The position numbers and the translations under genes were made by a program. Positions 53,959 to 62,160 of a DNA stretch of 64,000 nt are shown piece after piece. The DNA is from Pseudomonas jessenii (GTDB lineage: Bacteria > Pseudomonadota > Gammaproteobacteria > Pseudomonadales > Pseudomonadaceae): the NCBI RefSeq assembly GCF_002236115.1, contig NZ_NIWT01000001.1:124001-188000 (forward strand), in the 5' to 3' direction. Every line of letters begins with the position of its first letter. The stretch's first letter is position 1. The notes beneath the pieces were generated by a model, which was not told the DNA's origin, made no database searches, and was given only the letters and a program-made list of their open reading frames with translations.

Positions 53959-54243
53959 TTAGACTCGCGCATTGATCCAATCCCAAACGCTCTTTTCAAG
54001 CCAACCTTCACGTTCTCCGCTGTTTACCTTTGTGACAAAGATGCGATCGTTGTTGTCCAGTTTAAGCTTAAGATCGTCACTGATCTGGGTTGGAGTGGCA
54101 TGACTCTCAATCCATCGCACAGTCTCCAGTCCCGAGTCTTTGGTATTTGGGTAGCGTTCCAAATGCGCGATGAATGCTCGACGAGCCTGATCGTAATTAC
54201 CGCGTTCCTTGTTGAGATTCCACGTGACCATGTAGACAGACAT
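53959..54243 (-). CDS. small Cas2/VapD-like ferredoxin-fold protein
   Basis: A 94-residue protein whose start MSVYMVTWNLNKERGNYDQA has the first beta strand and loop of Cas2/VapD-type proteins, and whose end (LKLDNNDRIFVTKVNSGERE) has the closing strands. Proteins like this are often labelled SinR or Cas2-like. No CRISPR array or cas1 exists nearby, so it is not adaptation machinery. VapD relatives are RNases. Confidence 0.5.
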   Translation of the reverse strand: MSVYMVTWNLNKERGNYDQARRAFIAHLERYPNTKDSGLETVRWIESHATPTQISDDLKLKLDNNDRIFVTKVNSGEREGWLEKSVWDWINARV

Positions 54244-54496
54244 CGATACCTCCTTGTTGAGCCGAGAATGGCTATTGTGAGATTAGATGACTGCGTAGCG
54301 GATGGTAGAATTTTGTCAGCCGTGATCCCTCTAGAAGCTCGACCACAGATCCAGTCTAATACCGCGTTAAGTAGCGCTAAAAAATACTGATTTTGGTTCT
54401 CACTGCCCTATGCGCTTGGTCATGCGAGTAGTAGGTTTAGCCAGGAAGCCAAGTCATGGCCGCCACCAATTCTCTCAAACCAAAGGAGCGTCCGAA

Positions 54497-54838
54497 ATGG
54501 ACTTCATCACTACTGGAATCATCGCTAGCTCGGTTTACGACGTCCTCAAGCACGGCCTGAAACTGAGTGCTGGAATGCTCAAGGAGCGCTTGAGTGAATG
54601 GATCAAAGAGGACGTTGTAGCAGAGGCAGTGGCTGAAGAGCTTGCCAAATTGGGAATCGATGACGGGATGAGCGAAATAGCCATTACTCGCCGTCTTGAG
54701 CAATCGCCTGCGATAATTGGTTTGATTCGCGATATCAACGCGAAGGTGGCGGTAGTCGCACATTCCACGATCACCAATGTGACACAGACCCACAGTGGTA
54801 GCGGTGACAACGTCGCCGGCAACAAAATCGCCAAGTGA
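54497..54838 (+). CDS. small partner of PIN/TPR protein, GAPS6a-like
   Basis: A 113-residue helical protein (MDFITTGIIASSVYDVLKHG start) whose C-terminal tail is NVTQTHSGSGDNVAGNKI, a glycine-rich beta motif found in many bacterial conflict proteins. It overlaps the next gene by four bases (GTGA), and that protein begins with almost the same motif. I recall NCBI GapS6a family proteins with this size and partner; GAPS6 was reported as an anti-phage system in the Gamma-Mobile-Trio work. The name is recall, not a search result. Confidence 0.6.
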   Translation: MDFITTGIIASSVYDVLKHGLKLSAGMLKERLSEWIKEDVVAEAVAEELAKLGIDDGMSEIAITRRLEQSPAIIGLIRDINAKVAVVAHSTITNVTQTHSGSGDNVAGNKIAK

Positions 54839-57800
54839 TTCGAACTGAGGTAGCACGCTTGACTAGCATTGAGCAGCACCACAGTGGCAGCGGCGATAAC
54901 GTCAGGGACAAGATCTACATAGAGATCAAGTCGCTGGCCCCGTCTGATCTACTCATTCCCATGGAAATGGTGTTCGAGAGCCTGCGCAAAAAAGACCTGG
55001 CCACTGCAAAGATACAGATGACGATGCTGAAGGCGATGGCCCAGAAAGCCCCTGAAGCAGCAGCGTTGGTTGAAGTCATTTCCATCTATGGTGAACTGGT
55101 CGAGGTCGAAGAGCAGGGCACCGCTTGGGGAACGGTTTCGAAAAACGCAGCGTCAGCCAAAAACGCTATCGTCAAAGACGTCTGTTTAGCTGCTCTTCTG
55201 CGCCTGGCCCGTCGCACCGAGCGGGAATCGGCGGCAAAAGAGCATTACCTCGCGGAACCTGCTCCAGGGCCGTACTCCAAAGAAGCGTTCTTGCGCTCCT
55301 ACGCCGATACAACTCAACTTGAGGCGGCAAGCCAGCAATTCATCCTATCGGAAGGGGAGCTTACGGGGATCGTTGAAGGGGCTCTTCGACTGGATCTGGA
55401 CGATTTGGCAAATCGTATGGCGAAGCGTCTGAGCGATGAGTATAAGTCCTACAACGCCGATGTACTTCAAGCGATGGCGAGCGCTTCCACCCTGAATGGA
55501 CATCTGTTCTCACAACATCTTTGGCTGAGTTCGCCGGAGGTGAAACAACGTCTGGACGACCTCACCGCGCAGGTCGTTGAACTCATGGAGCGATCGGACG
55601 GTACCGATGCTCGCCTCTATAACATGGCATGCCCCATTTTTGAGACCTATCAAGGCTTGGCTCCGCCAACACTGTTTGAACTACTCAAAAAGAATCTCCA
55701 AGTATTCGACCCTATCCATCCCGAAACCGCCGCCCGATTCAAAGCCATCGCCGGAGACCGCACGCACCTTCCCCAATGGCAGCAAGACCTTTGGGATGCC
55801 AAAGAAAACCCGCAGAAACGAGCCGCATGGTGTCGGCTGTTTCTAGTAGCAGATACTCAAAAGCTTGTGGAGGTGATTCCCTTCATCCACCTCGCGACCC
55901 CGGCTGAGATTGGCGTGTGGCTATCCAAGGAAACACCGATTGGCGAAACGTCAGAAATGGAAGTTCCTTTCCTGAGACTTCTCGCTCGCGCATTCCGTAG
56001 TGCTGAAGAGGAGGGTGACCTGCTGCAACGAAGTGCGTTGGCTGACCAGGTTGACCGCTTCCTAAGCGACTGGGGCGACAAGATCCCAAGTATCGCACCT
56101 GAGCGAATATTCGAGCTCGCTGAAAAGCTGTTCGACGCAAAGCTGCCCCACAAGTCGCTTGGCATTACTTCACGATTGATACCCGCCCACGCTTTGTGGC
56201 CTTCGCCCTTTGTAGTCATGCACTTGAAGTGTCTGCTGGAGACGCAGCAATACAAGACCTTTGACGACGTCGTATCCCGGGTTGCAGGGGCGGATACGTC
56301 TCTTATGATCATGAGCTTTTGCTCGCTGAGAGATGAGCAGTTGGGTGACATCGCATCGGCAATGAACATCAGCGACCAGATGGTTGCGCTTGCGCCCAAG
56401 GTGCCATACGGCTGGTATCGAGGCTGCTACTTACGCAACCGCTATCGAGATGAATCTGAACAGAAAGAGTTTCACGTACAGATACCTGACTCACTGCTGC
56501 AAGATTATTCGCGTGAGGTGGCGGCGATACTCTATTTCCTCACCAAAACAGGGAATTTCAAGCGAGCAGAAGCCAGATGGGTGGAATGGTTTATCGATGA
56601 TCCCAGGGGGCTCGCGGTCGAGCTTGTGAATTTCCATTTTGGATTGATCACCGGTGGCTGGAGTCAATTTGAGGATTCGCCTGAGCTGGAGTTATGTAAG
56701 GCCGCTTTTCAGTTTGAGCAAGACGACAGCACGATGATCAGACTGATCGTCGATGACCACCATCCTTCCAATGAGTGCACGTTGAAAGCCTCCAGCCAAT
56801 TGGCGGAGCTACTTCAGAGATTGCCCATCGGCGAAAGCGCCAACTTGGGCATGACTAGTTATAAAGTTCAGCAGCGCCTACCGCCCTATGTGGCTTGCTT
56901 GCGAATCGCACTCCAGCTTCGGCATATCCACAACGACGGCAGCGACTGCTTCGCGATGATGAAGATGCCGTCGGATACTGCTGAGATGGTGCCTTTTCTG
57001 GAAGAGAAATTGGGGTTTGGAGGCGACAAACAACTGACGACAAAGGTCGACGATGTTCCTCTTTTCATGCGCGGGCATGCCCTGTATCCAGACAATGCTT
57101 TCAAAGGAGCATTGAATTGCTGGACTGACGTTTCCATTCCTAAGTCGTGGCTCTTCGCTGAAGGAGAAGCCGAACCCCAAGCGGTTGTGCTTGATGCCTA
57201 CAGTATCGGTTATCTAGCCGTCACTGATCTGGCACAGCATTTATTGAGCGTAGGCGTCTCGTTCGTTTTGCCGGCTACTACCAAGGAGGCCCTCAGCGAA
57301 TGGCTTGAAGAAATCACTGCAGAAAATTTCATGGCACTGGGCGTGACTGAAGGGGGTAGGTTGTTTCGCACCACCGCAGCAGATATCCGAGCCCGTGATG
57401 GGCATATCCTGCAGGCACTACGTGTAATTCTGGACAACGCAACTGTTGCCCATCCCGTCCTGCACGACACCGAGCTTGAGATCTATTCGATCAAGGAAGG
57501 CATCGACTCTACGGCGTACGACGCGATGCAACTTTCGCTCGCAAACGACATTCCGTGGCTTTGCATGGATGGAACGTTTGCCACGCTTCATCATTCGACG
57601 GGATACAAAACTGCGAATGCGAATGCACTTGTTGCGCGTGCGATAGCCAGCTCACCGTCGGACTTTGAGCACAAACGCCACGGGCTCTTGCTCTATGCTT
57701 TAGGCGCGCTTCCATTGCCGCTCACCTTCGGTGAGATCCATCATTTGGCCGCGAACCCGAATGCACTGGCCGGGTTTATTTTGTTCAAGATCATCCAGAA

Positions 57801-58197
57801 CCACGGGCATCAGATTTTTCTGAAAAACGATCAGTCACTGTTCCTGTTGGACATGATCTTGACTCACCTCACGAGCCGCTTTTATTCGGGGAACAGTCAC
57901 AAAGCAGCTCGGCCAGCCTATACGCCCTGGACAAATTACACCTCACACGTTTTTAACCATGGAATGAAGCTTTTTTTGGCAGCCTATGACGTGGGCACCA
58001 TCGAGTATCGGCTGGCCGCAGCGATGATGTACATGGGATCATCGATCAGCTTCAACAAACCTCTCAAGAATTTCGTCATTGGTCATTTCATGGACTTTGC
58101 AAGAGGACATTTTCTGGATGTCGAGGCCATCAAGGAAAATCTTCGATCGTGGAGCCAGGTGATGGATTCGAGTTCCGTTGAAGCTGGTCAGGAATAG
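54835..58197 (+). CDS. large alpha-solenoid protein with C-terminal PIN nuclease, GAPS6b-like
   Basis: An 1120-residue protein starting at GTG 54835. Residues 16-22 repeat the partner's motif (HHSGSGDNV). Residues about 40-750 are helical repeats of TPR type (MNISDQMVALAPKVPYGWYR is one such unit). Residues 780-930 form a PIN-like domain with D787 (VVLDAYSIG), E818 (TKEALSEW), D896 (AYDAMQLS) and D912 (CMDGTF), the four acidic residues of a PIN RNase. Residues 930-1120 are helical. With the small partner it makes a two-gene putative anti-phage module in which RNA cleavage would be the effector step. Confidence 0.65.
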   Translation: MIRTEVARLTSIEQHHSGSGDNVRDKIYIEIKSLAPSDLLIPMEMVFESLRKKDLATAKIQMTMLKAMAQKAPEAAALVEVISIYGELVEVEEQGTAWGTVSKNAASAKNAIVKDVCLAALLRLARRTERESAAKEHYLAEPAPGPYSKEAFLRSYADTTQLEAASQQFILSEGELTGIVEGALRLDLDDLANRMAKRLSDEYKSYNADVLQAMASASTLNGHLFSQHLWLSSPEVKQRLDDLTAQVVELMERSDGTDARLYNMACPIFETYQGLAPPTLFELLKKNLQVFDPIHPETAARFKAIAGDRTHLPQWQQDLWDAKENPQKRAAWCRLFLVADTQKLVEVIPFIHLATPAEIGVWLSKETPIGETSEMEVPFLRLLARAFRSAEEEGDLLQRSALADQVDRFLSDWGDKIPSIAPERIFELAEKLFDAKLPHKSLGITSRLIPAHALWPSPFVVMHLKCLLETQQYKTFDDVVSRVAGADTSLMIMSFCSLRDEQLGDIASAMNISDQMVALAPKVPYGWYRGCYLRNRYRDESEQKEFHVQIPDSLLQDYSREVAAILYFLTKTGNFKRAEARWVEWFIDDPRGLAVELVNFHFGLITGGWSQFEDSPELELCKAAFQFEQDDSTMIRLIVDDHHPSNECTLKASSQLAELLQRLPIGESANLGMTSYKVQQRLPPYVACLRIALQLRHIHNDGSDCFAMMKMPSDTAEMVPFLEEKLGFGGDKQLTTKVDDVPLFMRGHALYPDNAFKGALNCWTDVSIPKSWLFAEGEAEPQAVVLDAYSIGYLAVTDLAQHLLSVGVSFVLPATTKEALSEWLEEITAENFMALGVTEGGRLFRTTAADIRARDGHILQALRVILDNATVAHPVLHDTELEIYSIKEGIDSTAYDAMQLSLANDIPWLCMDGTFATLHHSTGYKTANANALVARAIASSPSDFEHKRHGLLLYALGALPLPLTFGEIHHLAANPNALAGFILFKIIQNHGHQIFLKNDQSLFLLDMILTHLTSRFYSGNSHKAARPAYTPWTNYTSHVFNHGMKLFLAAYDVGTIEYRLAAAMMYMGSSISFNKPLKNFVIGHFMDFARGHFLDVEAIKENLRSWSQVMDSSSVEAGQE

Positions 58198-58270
58198 CGA
58201 CAAAGAGTCTTGGCGCGATAGGCATGCGTCCGTCCGATTCATCTCCCCAAAGGGCCTACACTTCGACGAG

Positions 58271-58310
58271 AGCTGCAACGATAAGGCATAGCTGGCCTAT
58301 CGTTGCAGCT
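58271..58310. terminator. long hairpin between convergent genes
   Basis: AGCTGCAACGATAAGGC pairs with GCCTATCGTTGCAGCT (16 pairs, one bulged A) around a seven-base loop. It lies between the PIN protein gene and the convergent TIR gene and may serve both, although no T-run follows. Confidence 0.5.
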
Positions 58311-58352
58311 GAGTAATGTTGAAACTGGATTTTCAGCAGGTAAGGGGGGCTA

Positions 58353-59240
58353 TCAATCTTGCGGCGCTTGGCTTGTCATTTTCGAGAAGTCACTGCCACC
58401 TTCTTTGAGAATGACATAATCTAGCGTAACGATATCTTCCTTGTCGCCGCCGTACTTGGCCATCACATCTACAACCTTTATCGCAGCATAGAATCCGTTT
58501 GTATTGACGAGCACCACTGACTGCCCCTCATATGCGATCCTTGATCTGGAACTGAATACTAGGCTGCTTGCATCACCTAGCTCACCTATCTGTGCTACAT
58601 GATCGGCAAGCGCAACTCCACGAATGCTTGGAGGGTCATTGAGGAACTGAATGCAGTTGGTGTGAGCACCGTAGACGTAAATCTCAAAAGTCCATTCATC
58701 CTTGCCGATCATGTAACGACCGTCGTGATCAACGTGGCAAAAACTGATAGTTCCTTGAGCGGGAGTAGACCAAGGAGGTGCGACCTGGTTCGATTTGAGG
58801 GTCTGGCTCATGCCGAGTTGCTTGCAGATGGCTACCGCCAATTGCTCCGGCGTTTTTTCGGACGCTAGCAGGTATCCGGTGCTAGTAGGCATGCCAGGAA
58901 GAGCGGTGTTATCGAAACGTACAGGAAGTACGTACTTGGTACGAAGGGTGATTGCTTTTGAGAGAGCAGCTCGACGTTCAACGTTCGTGAAGGGCTTCTC
59001 AACATACTCCTTTGACACAAATACAACCACTCGCTGCATGCGCTCGGAATAGAGGTCGTTCAAGGTATCGATCAGATCGCATCCCCATAAGGCATCTTCG
59101 TGAAATGAATCATAAAAAACCTTCACGCCCCTTGCTTGCAGACTGAGTGCAACCTCTTGCACATAGCTTCGCTGCTCGCCAGCGAACGAGAGACCTACTG
59201 CAAATTCTTCCCCTTCCAGGGCGGTGAGTCCCGTAACCAT
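58353..59240 (-). CDS. TIR-domain protein, second copy, with beta-rich C-terminal domain
   Basis: About 295 residues from ATG 59240. The TIR domain (residues 10-145) has FAVGLSFAGEQRSYVQEVAL, a FYDSFHEDALWG loop, VVVFVSKEYVEKPFT and the probable catalytic E88 in TNVERRAALS. Residues 160-295 are beta-rich (GRYMIGKDEWTFEIYVYGAH) and may sense a ligand. It differs strongly from the TIR protein at 52.1 kb, so the two were acquired separately. It is convergent with the PIN gene. Confidence 0.8.
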   Translation of the reverse strand: MVTGLTALEGEEFAVGLSFAGEQRSYVQEVALSLQARGVKVFYDSFHEDALWGCDLIDTLNDLYSERMQRVVVFVSKEYVEKPFTNVERRAALSKAITLRTKYVLPVRFDNTALPGMPTSTGYLLASEKTPEQLAVAICKQLGMSQTLKSNQVAPPWSTPAQGTISFCHVDHDGRYMIGKDEWTFEIYVYGAHTNCIQFLNDPPSIRGVALADHVAQIGELGDASSLVFSSRSRIAYEGQSVVLVNTNGFYAAIKVVDVMAKYGGDKEDIVTLDYVILKEGGSDFSKMTSQAPQD

Positions 59241-59348
59241 TTTTCCTCCTGTGGTCAACTGAAGCGTGTCGGCGATCTGCGGCTTTAGCCTATCAGTTCC
59301 AGATAATCATTGAGTATAAGCGTTCGACCAATCCGCCTTGCATGACTA

Positions 59349-59600
59349 AGCCGGACACCACTTGTGCGGCAGCAGCTCCGCAACCTCATTGGCCCACTGC
59401 CGGGTTGTGACCATTATCCCGAGCCGTTTGGATCGAACTCATAATTGCAGTCGCGCGCTTGTCACTTCGCAGTGATCCAGCAAAGAGCCAGTTCTTACGC
59501 CCGAGAGTCAACTGGCGGGGGAGCGAGTTCTGAATGTGGTTCACCAGCAGCCAGCGCTTCTCTGGAGATTTCAACCCCCAATCGGGCACGTAACTCTTTC
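59349..59600 (-). mobile_element. IS66-family transposase remnant
   Basis: On the minus strand, LTLGRKNWLFAGSLRSDKRA then AIMSSIQTARDNGHNP is the well-conserved C-terminal part of IS66 TnpC (usually LGRKNWLFAGSLRAGQRAAA). After a frameshift or deletion it continues as RQWANEVAELLPHKWCPA and stop, the usual TnpC end. Everything upstream in the transposase is lost, and no terminal repeats are evident. Confidence 0.75.
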
Positions 59601-60427
59601 GCCCGTTCGAGGCGAAAAGCAAAAATCCCAAGTAGGAAAAAGCATGCACAGCTGCCGATTTTCAGAATCTGAGCTGTTTTGATTTGGCTATCGATGGACT
59701 CTGCGATGAATTCGTCATTAAGTCCCAATACGAGATTACAGATAGCATCCTTGTCCCACATGTCGATCGCGATTTTAGGATCGTCGGTATAACGACATTC
59801 AGCTTGCTGGAGATGCCAAGTCTTACCCTGCAGCATGTGTGGGAGATCGAATGTCGGGCTGTGGGCTTCATTGTTTCCGGCCCAAAACCAGGTGCCGGTG
59901 AAATTAATCCGCAGGAGGGCAAAGTCGTCCTTATCCACGAATTGGCCGATTGCGAGCAATAAAATCCCCATCACCACGTAGGCACCCCGGACTAGGCATA
60001 ACCGCCACAAACCTGGAATGTCAAAGCTCAACTGGTTGGCGTTGAAGTACCCGCCAGCCCGTCGTAATTCCGTGAACTCCAAATTGTGCTCTCGCATCCA
60101 GTCATGCAACTTCGCTTTGGCTTTGACCGAGCGAAGGTGAAATCCTGTCTTCAGATTGAATTTGTTCAGATCGAGATAATCGTCGGCAACCTTTTGGTCG
60201 TCCGCATTCGTGTACTTGCCTTCAAGACCCAGCCACTTCAAAAGCTGGTGAACCATGAAGAAAAGCGATCTTGTGCGCCACCAGACGGCGCCAACGACGA
60301 AAATGCCGCATGCTATGGGCCAGAGCTTATAGAGAACGTCCAGCACATGCATCACGGCTGTAAAAGTTTGTTCGGTCAAGATTTGAGGGCTCCAGTCGGT
60401 CGGTAGGGCGGTTAATTGGGAAGGCAC
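59495..60427 (-). CDS. hypothetical membrane protein, 3' end running into IS66 debris
   Basis: A 310-residue protein with three or four membrane segments (residues about 30-55, 130-160, 255-275) and a soluble central part with a CxxC-free loop. It may correspond to the DUF6216 family, from recall only. The start is GTG 60427 with no good ribosome site; an ATG at residue 26 is an alternative. The last 20 or so residues lie where the opposite reading frame on the same strand is IS66 TnpC sequence, so the native C-terminus has probably been replaced. Confidence 0.55.
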   Translation of the reverse strand: MPSQLTALPTDWSPQILTEQTFTAVMHVLDVLYKLWPIACGIFVVGAVWWRTRSLFFMVHQLLKWLGLEGKYTNADDQKVADDYLDLNKFNLKTGFHLRSVKAKAKLHDWMREHNLEFTELRRAGGYFNANQLSFDIPGLWRLCLVRGAYVVMGILLLAIGQFVDKDDFALLRINFTGTWFWAGNNEAHSPTFDLPHMLQGKTWHLQQAECRYTDDPKIAIDMWDKDAICNLVLGLNDEFIAESIDSQIKTAQILKIGSCACFFLLGIFAFRLERAKELRARLGVEISREALAAGEPHSELAPPPVDSRA

Positions 60428-60761
60428 ACAGTAAAAACTTCGACGTTTGCGCCTGCAACCGAATAGCCATGTAAAACTGAGGAGGATGAACAGGTGAGGG
60501 TCTAGCTGTTGGTCAATGGTTCGTCATAAAACCTGATGTTTCGTTCAAACCAATCCCTTCATGCAGGCAACCTTTACCCATTGTCAGCTCCGAACAAATT
60601 CAACTGATTATCCGGAATTTTCAGGCAGTATTTTGGCGTGCGCTGGAGCGCGCTGCGGCGGACGATAGAGCGGTGCAATTTTGCGCATCTTGGAGGATTT
60701 TTTTGTGCAAACCTTACGATAGCTCTTTTGCCATACCCAAACGAGGCTGGCCAAACGCATT

Positions 60762-60965
60762 GTGGCCTGGACGTTGTTTCCCTACGTTATCTTTCAAACC
60801 GTTCAATCCTCGCAGGCGCTCATGCGCGCTACCGTCCATGTGATTCAGGATTTGGGCTTCTGGGAGTCGCTTCCCTACACGCTGGCATGCGCTATAGCGG
60901 CCGCCATCACCTGCCAGGCTAAAGTAGTAGCTCGTAATTTGCGCAAAACCTACAAGCTGTTCTAG
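60762..60965 (+). CDS. possible small membrane protein
   Basis: A 67-residue frame starting at GTG 60762, with one hydrophobic segment (ESLPYTLACAIAAAITCQAK) and a basic tail (VVARNLRKTYKLF). No domain is recognised. An imperfect hairpin with TTTT directly after its stop (60973-61010) supports a real transcription unit. The ribosome site is poor, so the start is doubtful. Confidence 0.35.
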   Translation: MAWTLFPYVIFQTVQSSQALMRATVHVIQDLGFWESLPYTLACAIAAAITCQAKVVARNLRKTYKLF

Positions 60966-60972
60966 CCCTCGA

Positions 60973-61010
60973 ATAGAACTCTATCTGCCCGCGTAGACAG
61001 AGGTCTATTT
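60973..61010 (+). terminator. imperfect hairpin and T-run after the small ORF
   Basis: ATAGAACTCTATCTG pairs imperfectly with CAGAGGTCTAT (ATAGA and CTCT blocks match) and is followed by TTTTA. Confidence 0.4.
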
Positions 61011-61200
61011 TAAAACTCAAGATCGCCTGGGCGTTGACTGCGAGTTCTGACCAAAATCAATGCCTTCGGCGTCGGTGTGTTTTCTAAGCGTTGAACAGCT
61101 AATCACCAAGGTGCAGGTCAAAAAGAACCCGCTCGGATTTGGCGAACCCTAGCTGGCCGGATTGCCCTCATCAGGCAATGGTGTGTATCGATATCCCTGG
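61011..61200. other. intergenic stretch
   Basis: No gene or repeat is recognised between the hairpin and the end of the leftward hypothetical gene. Confidence 0.4.
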
Positions 61201-61680
61201 TCACAGACCCAAATCCATCTCAAGCTTCGCAACCACCAGGTGCTCAGGCAGCCACTCGACAGAACACCACTCAAATACTGTGAGGGTGAGCGTGTTCCAT
61301 ATCGTTAGCTGAATGCGAAGTGCGTTGTATTCATCATGCACGAACATTCCACGATAAGGCTTCAGGATCTGTTTCAGAATCAGCATTACCCCGCGTGGGT
61401 AGCGTCCACGACCTTTGCTGTCCGCTATGGGGACATACCGAAAGCAGTCGTGGGGTTGAAAGTACTTCTCCTTGACCACCTTTGCCAAGCTCGCCCGAAG
61501 CTCCTTCTTGCTCATTCGAGACGCTAATGTCCACCAAACGAATTCGACGTCATCGAGCTCCCATCCGTCAGGCGGATAGTCCTCGTAATCTTCGTAGTAG
61601 GCGAAAGGCAGAGGGCGGTTCGGGCGAGGCCATGGGCGGGCAGGTTGGCCAGGAATGAGTGTGATCTGGGAGTCAGTCAT
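61201..61680 (-). CDS. hypothetical protein nearest the tRNA-Ser boundary
   Basis: A 159-residue soluble protein with an acidic, aromatic N-terminal stretch (FAYYEDYEDYPPDGWELDD) and a basic middle (SKGRGRYPRGVMLILKQILK). ATG 61680 was chosen; codons before it lack a ribosome site. No domain is recognised. It is not an integrase, although it occupies the place next to the tRNA where an integrase is usual. Confidence 0.55.
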   Translation of the reverse strand: MTDSQITLIPGQPARPWPRPNRPLPFAYYEDYEDYPPDGWELDDVEFVWWTLASRMSKKELRASLAKVVKEKYFQPHDCFRYVPIADSKGRGRYPRGVMLILKQILKPYRGMFVHDEYNALRIQLTIWNTLTLTVFEWCSVEWLPEHLVVAKLEMDLGL

Positions 61681-61814
61681 GTGCTGCTTTGGGGGCAAAA
61701 AGTAGGAAGGGTACTAGAACTCATGCGGTCGCAGAGAGCAACCAAGCGTCATGAAAATTATGTCTAAACAGTGGGTTATCAGCTTCGAATGTGCCACGGC
61801 AATCACGTGCTTCA

Positions 61815-61891
61815 AGTGTGCAGTTGGCTTTTTTTGAGTGCCAAAGAATGCAGTAGTATGCAGTAGAGTGCAGCTGGCTCAACTGCATACT
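61815..61891. repeat. cluster of five AGTATGCAGTTG-like sites, arm-type candidate
   Basis: Sites lie at 61815-61827 (AGTGTGCAGTTGG), 61845-61856 (AGAATGCAGTAG), 61855-61866 (AGTATGCAGTAG), 61865-61877 (AGAGTGCAGCTGG) and, inverted, 61880-61891 (AGTATGCAGTTG). Three are exactly 10 bases apart. A sixth is at 62132-62143, on the other side of the complete tRNA-Ser. Iterated sites with helical phasing beside a tRNA gene are what integrase arm-binding sites look like. Confidence 0.6.
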
Positions 61892-61957
61892 ATGAAGCTT
61901 GGCTTCTGTTGCTGAGGGGATCGTCGGGAAGGCTCGCGTTTGCGCGAGATAATAGGC

Positions 61958-61990
61958 ATAAAAAAAGGACTTAGATCTCTCTAAGTCCTT
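61958..61990 (-). terminator. terminator of the complete tRNA-Ser gene
   Basis: AAGGACTTAGA-TCTC-TCTAAGTCCTT is a perfect 11-pair stem; read on the minus strand it is followed by seven T residues. It lies 16 bases beyond the tRNA's CCA end. Confidence 0.88.
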
Positions 61991-62006
61991 GATTTATAAG
62001 GGTTCG

Positions 62007-62097
62007 TGGTGGAAGGCCAGGGATTCGAACCCTGGGTACGGTATTAGCGTACGCTGGTTTTCAAGACCAGTGCTTTAAACCACTCAGCCAACCTTCC
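62007..62097 (-). tRNA. tRNA-Ser (anticodon UGA), complete
   Basis: All parts of a class II tRNA are present: acceptor GGAAGGT with GCCTTCC, D-arm GGCTGAGTGG, anticodon arm CTGGT-CTTGAAA-ACCAG (anticodon TGA), a long variable arm (GCGTACGC...GTAC region), T-arm CAGGG-TTCGAAT-CCCTG, discriminator A and encoded CCA. It differs clearly from the split tRNA-Ser next to it (acceptor, anticodon stem, variable arm). It decodes UCN codons ending in A/G and would be essential if it is the only intact copy in the genome. Confidence 0.9.
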
Positions 62098-62131
62098 AAA
62101 GGGGTGTTGCTAGGGGGAAAACAACGCTGCA

Positions 62132-62143
62132 AGTATGCAGTTG
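62132..62143 (+). repeat. sixth AGTATGCAGTTG site, between the two tRNA-Ser genes
   Basis: AGTATGCAGTTG stands 35 bases from the complete tRNA-Ser and 18 bases from the broken one. It is identical to the inverted site at 61880-61891 and so forms inverted flanks of the complete tRNA gene. Confidence 0.55.
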
Positions 62144-62160
62144 GGGAGTACCTAAGATAA

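Noticed and set aside
53959..54243. CRISPR adaptation module suggested by the Cas2-like protein
   Set aside because: No repeat-spacer array and no cas1 or effector genes were seen anywhere in the window.
58271..58310. REP-type repetitive element
   Set aside because: The palindrome occurs only once in the window and does not resemble known Pseudomonas REP sequences; a shared terminator is simpler.
59420..59445. GGATCGAACTCAT, resembling the reverse complement of a tRNA-Ser T-arm
   Set aside because: It falls in the IS66 remnant, one base of the invariant loop is missing, and the rest does not match the split tRNA.
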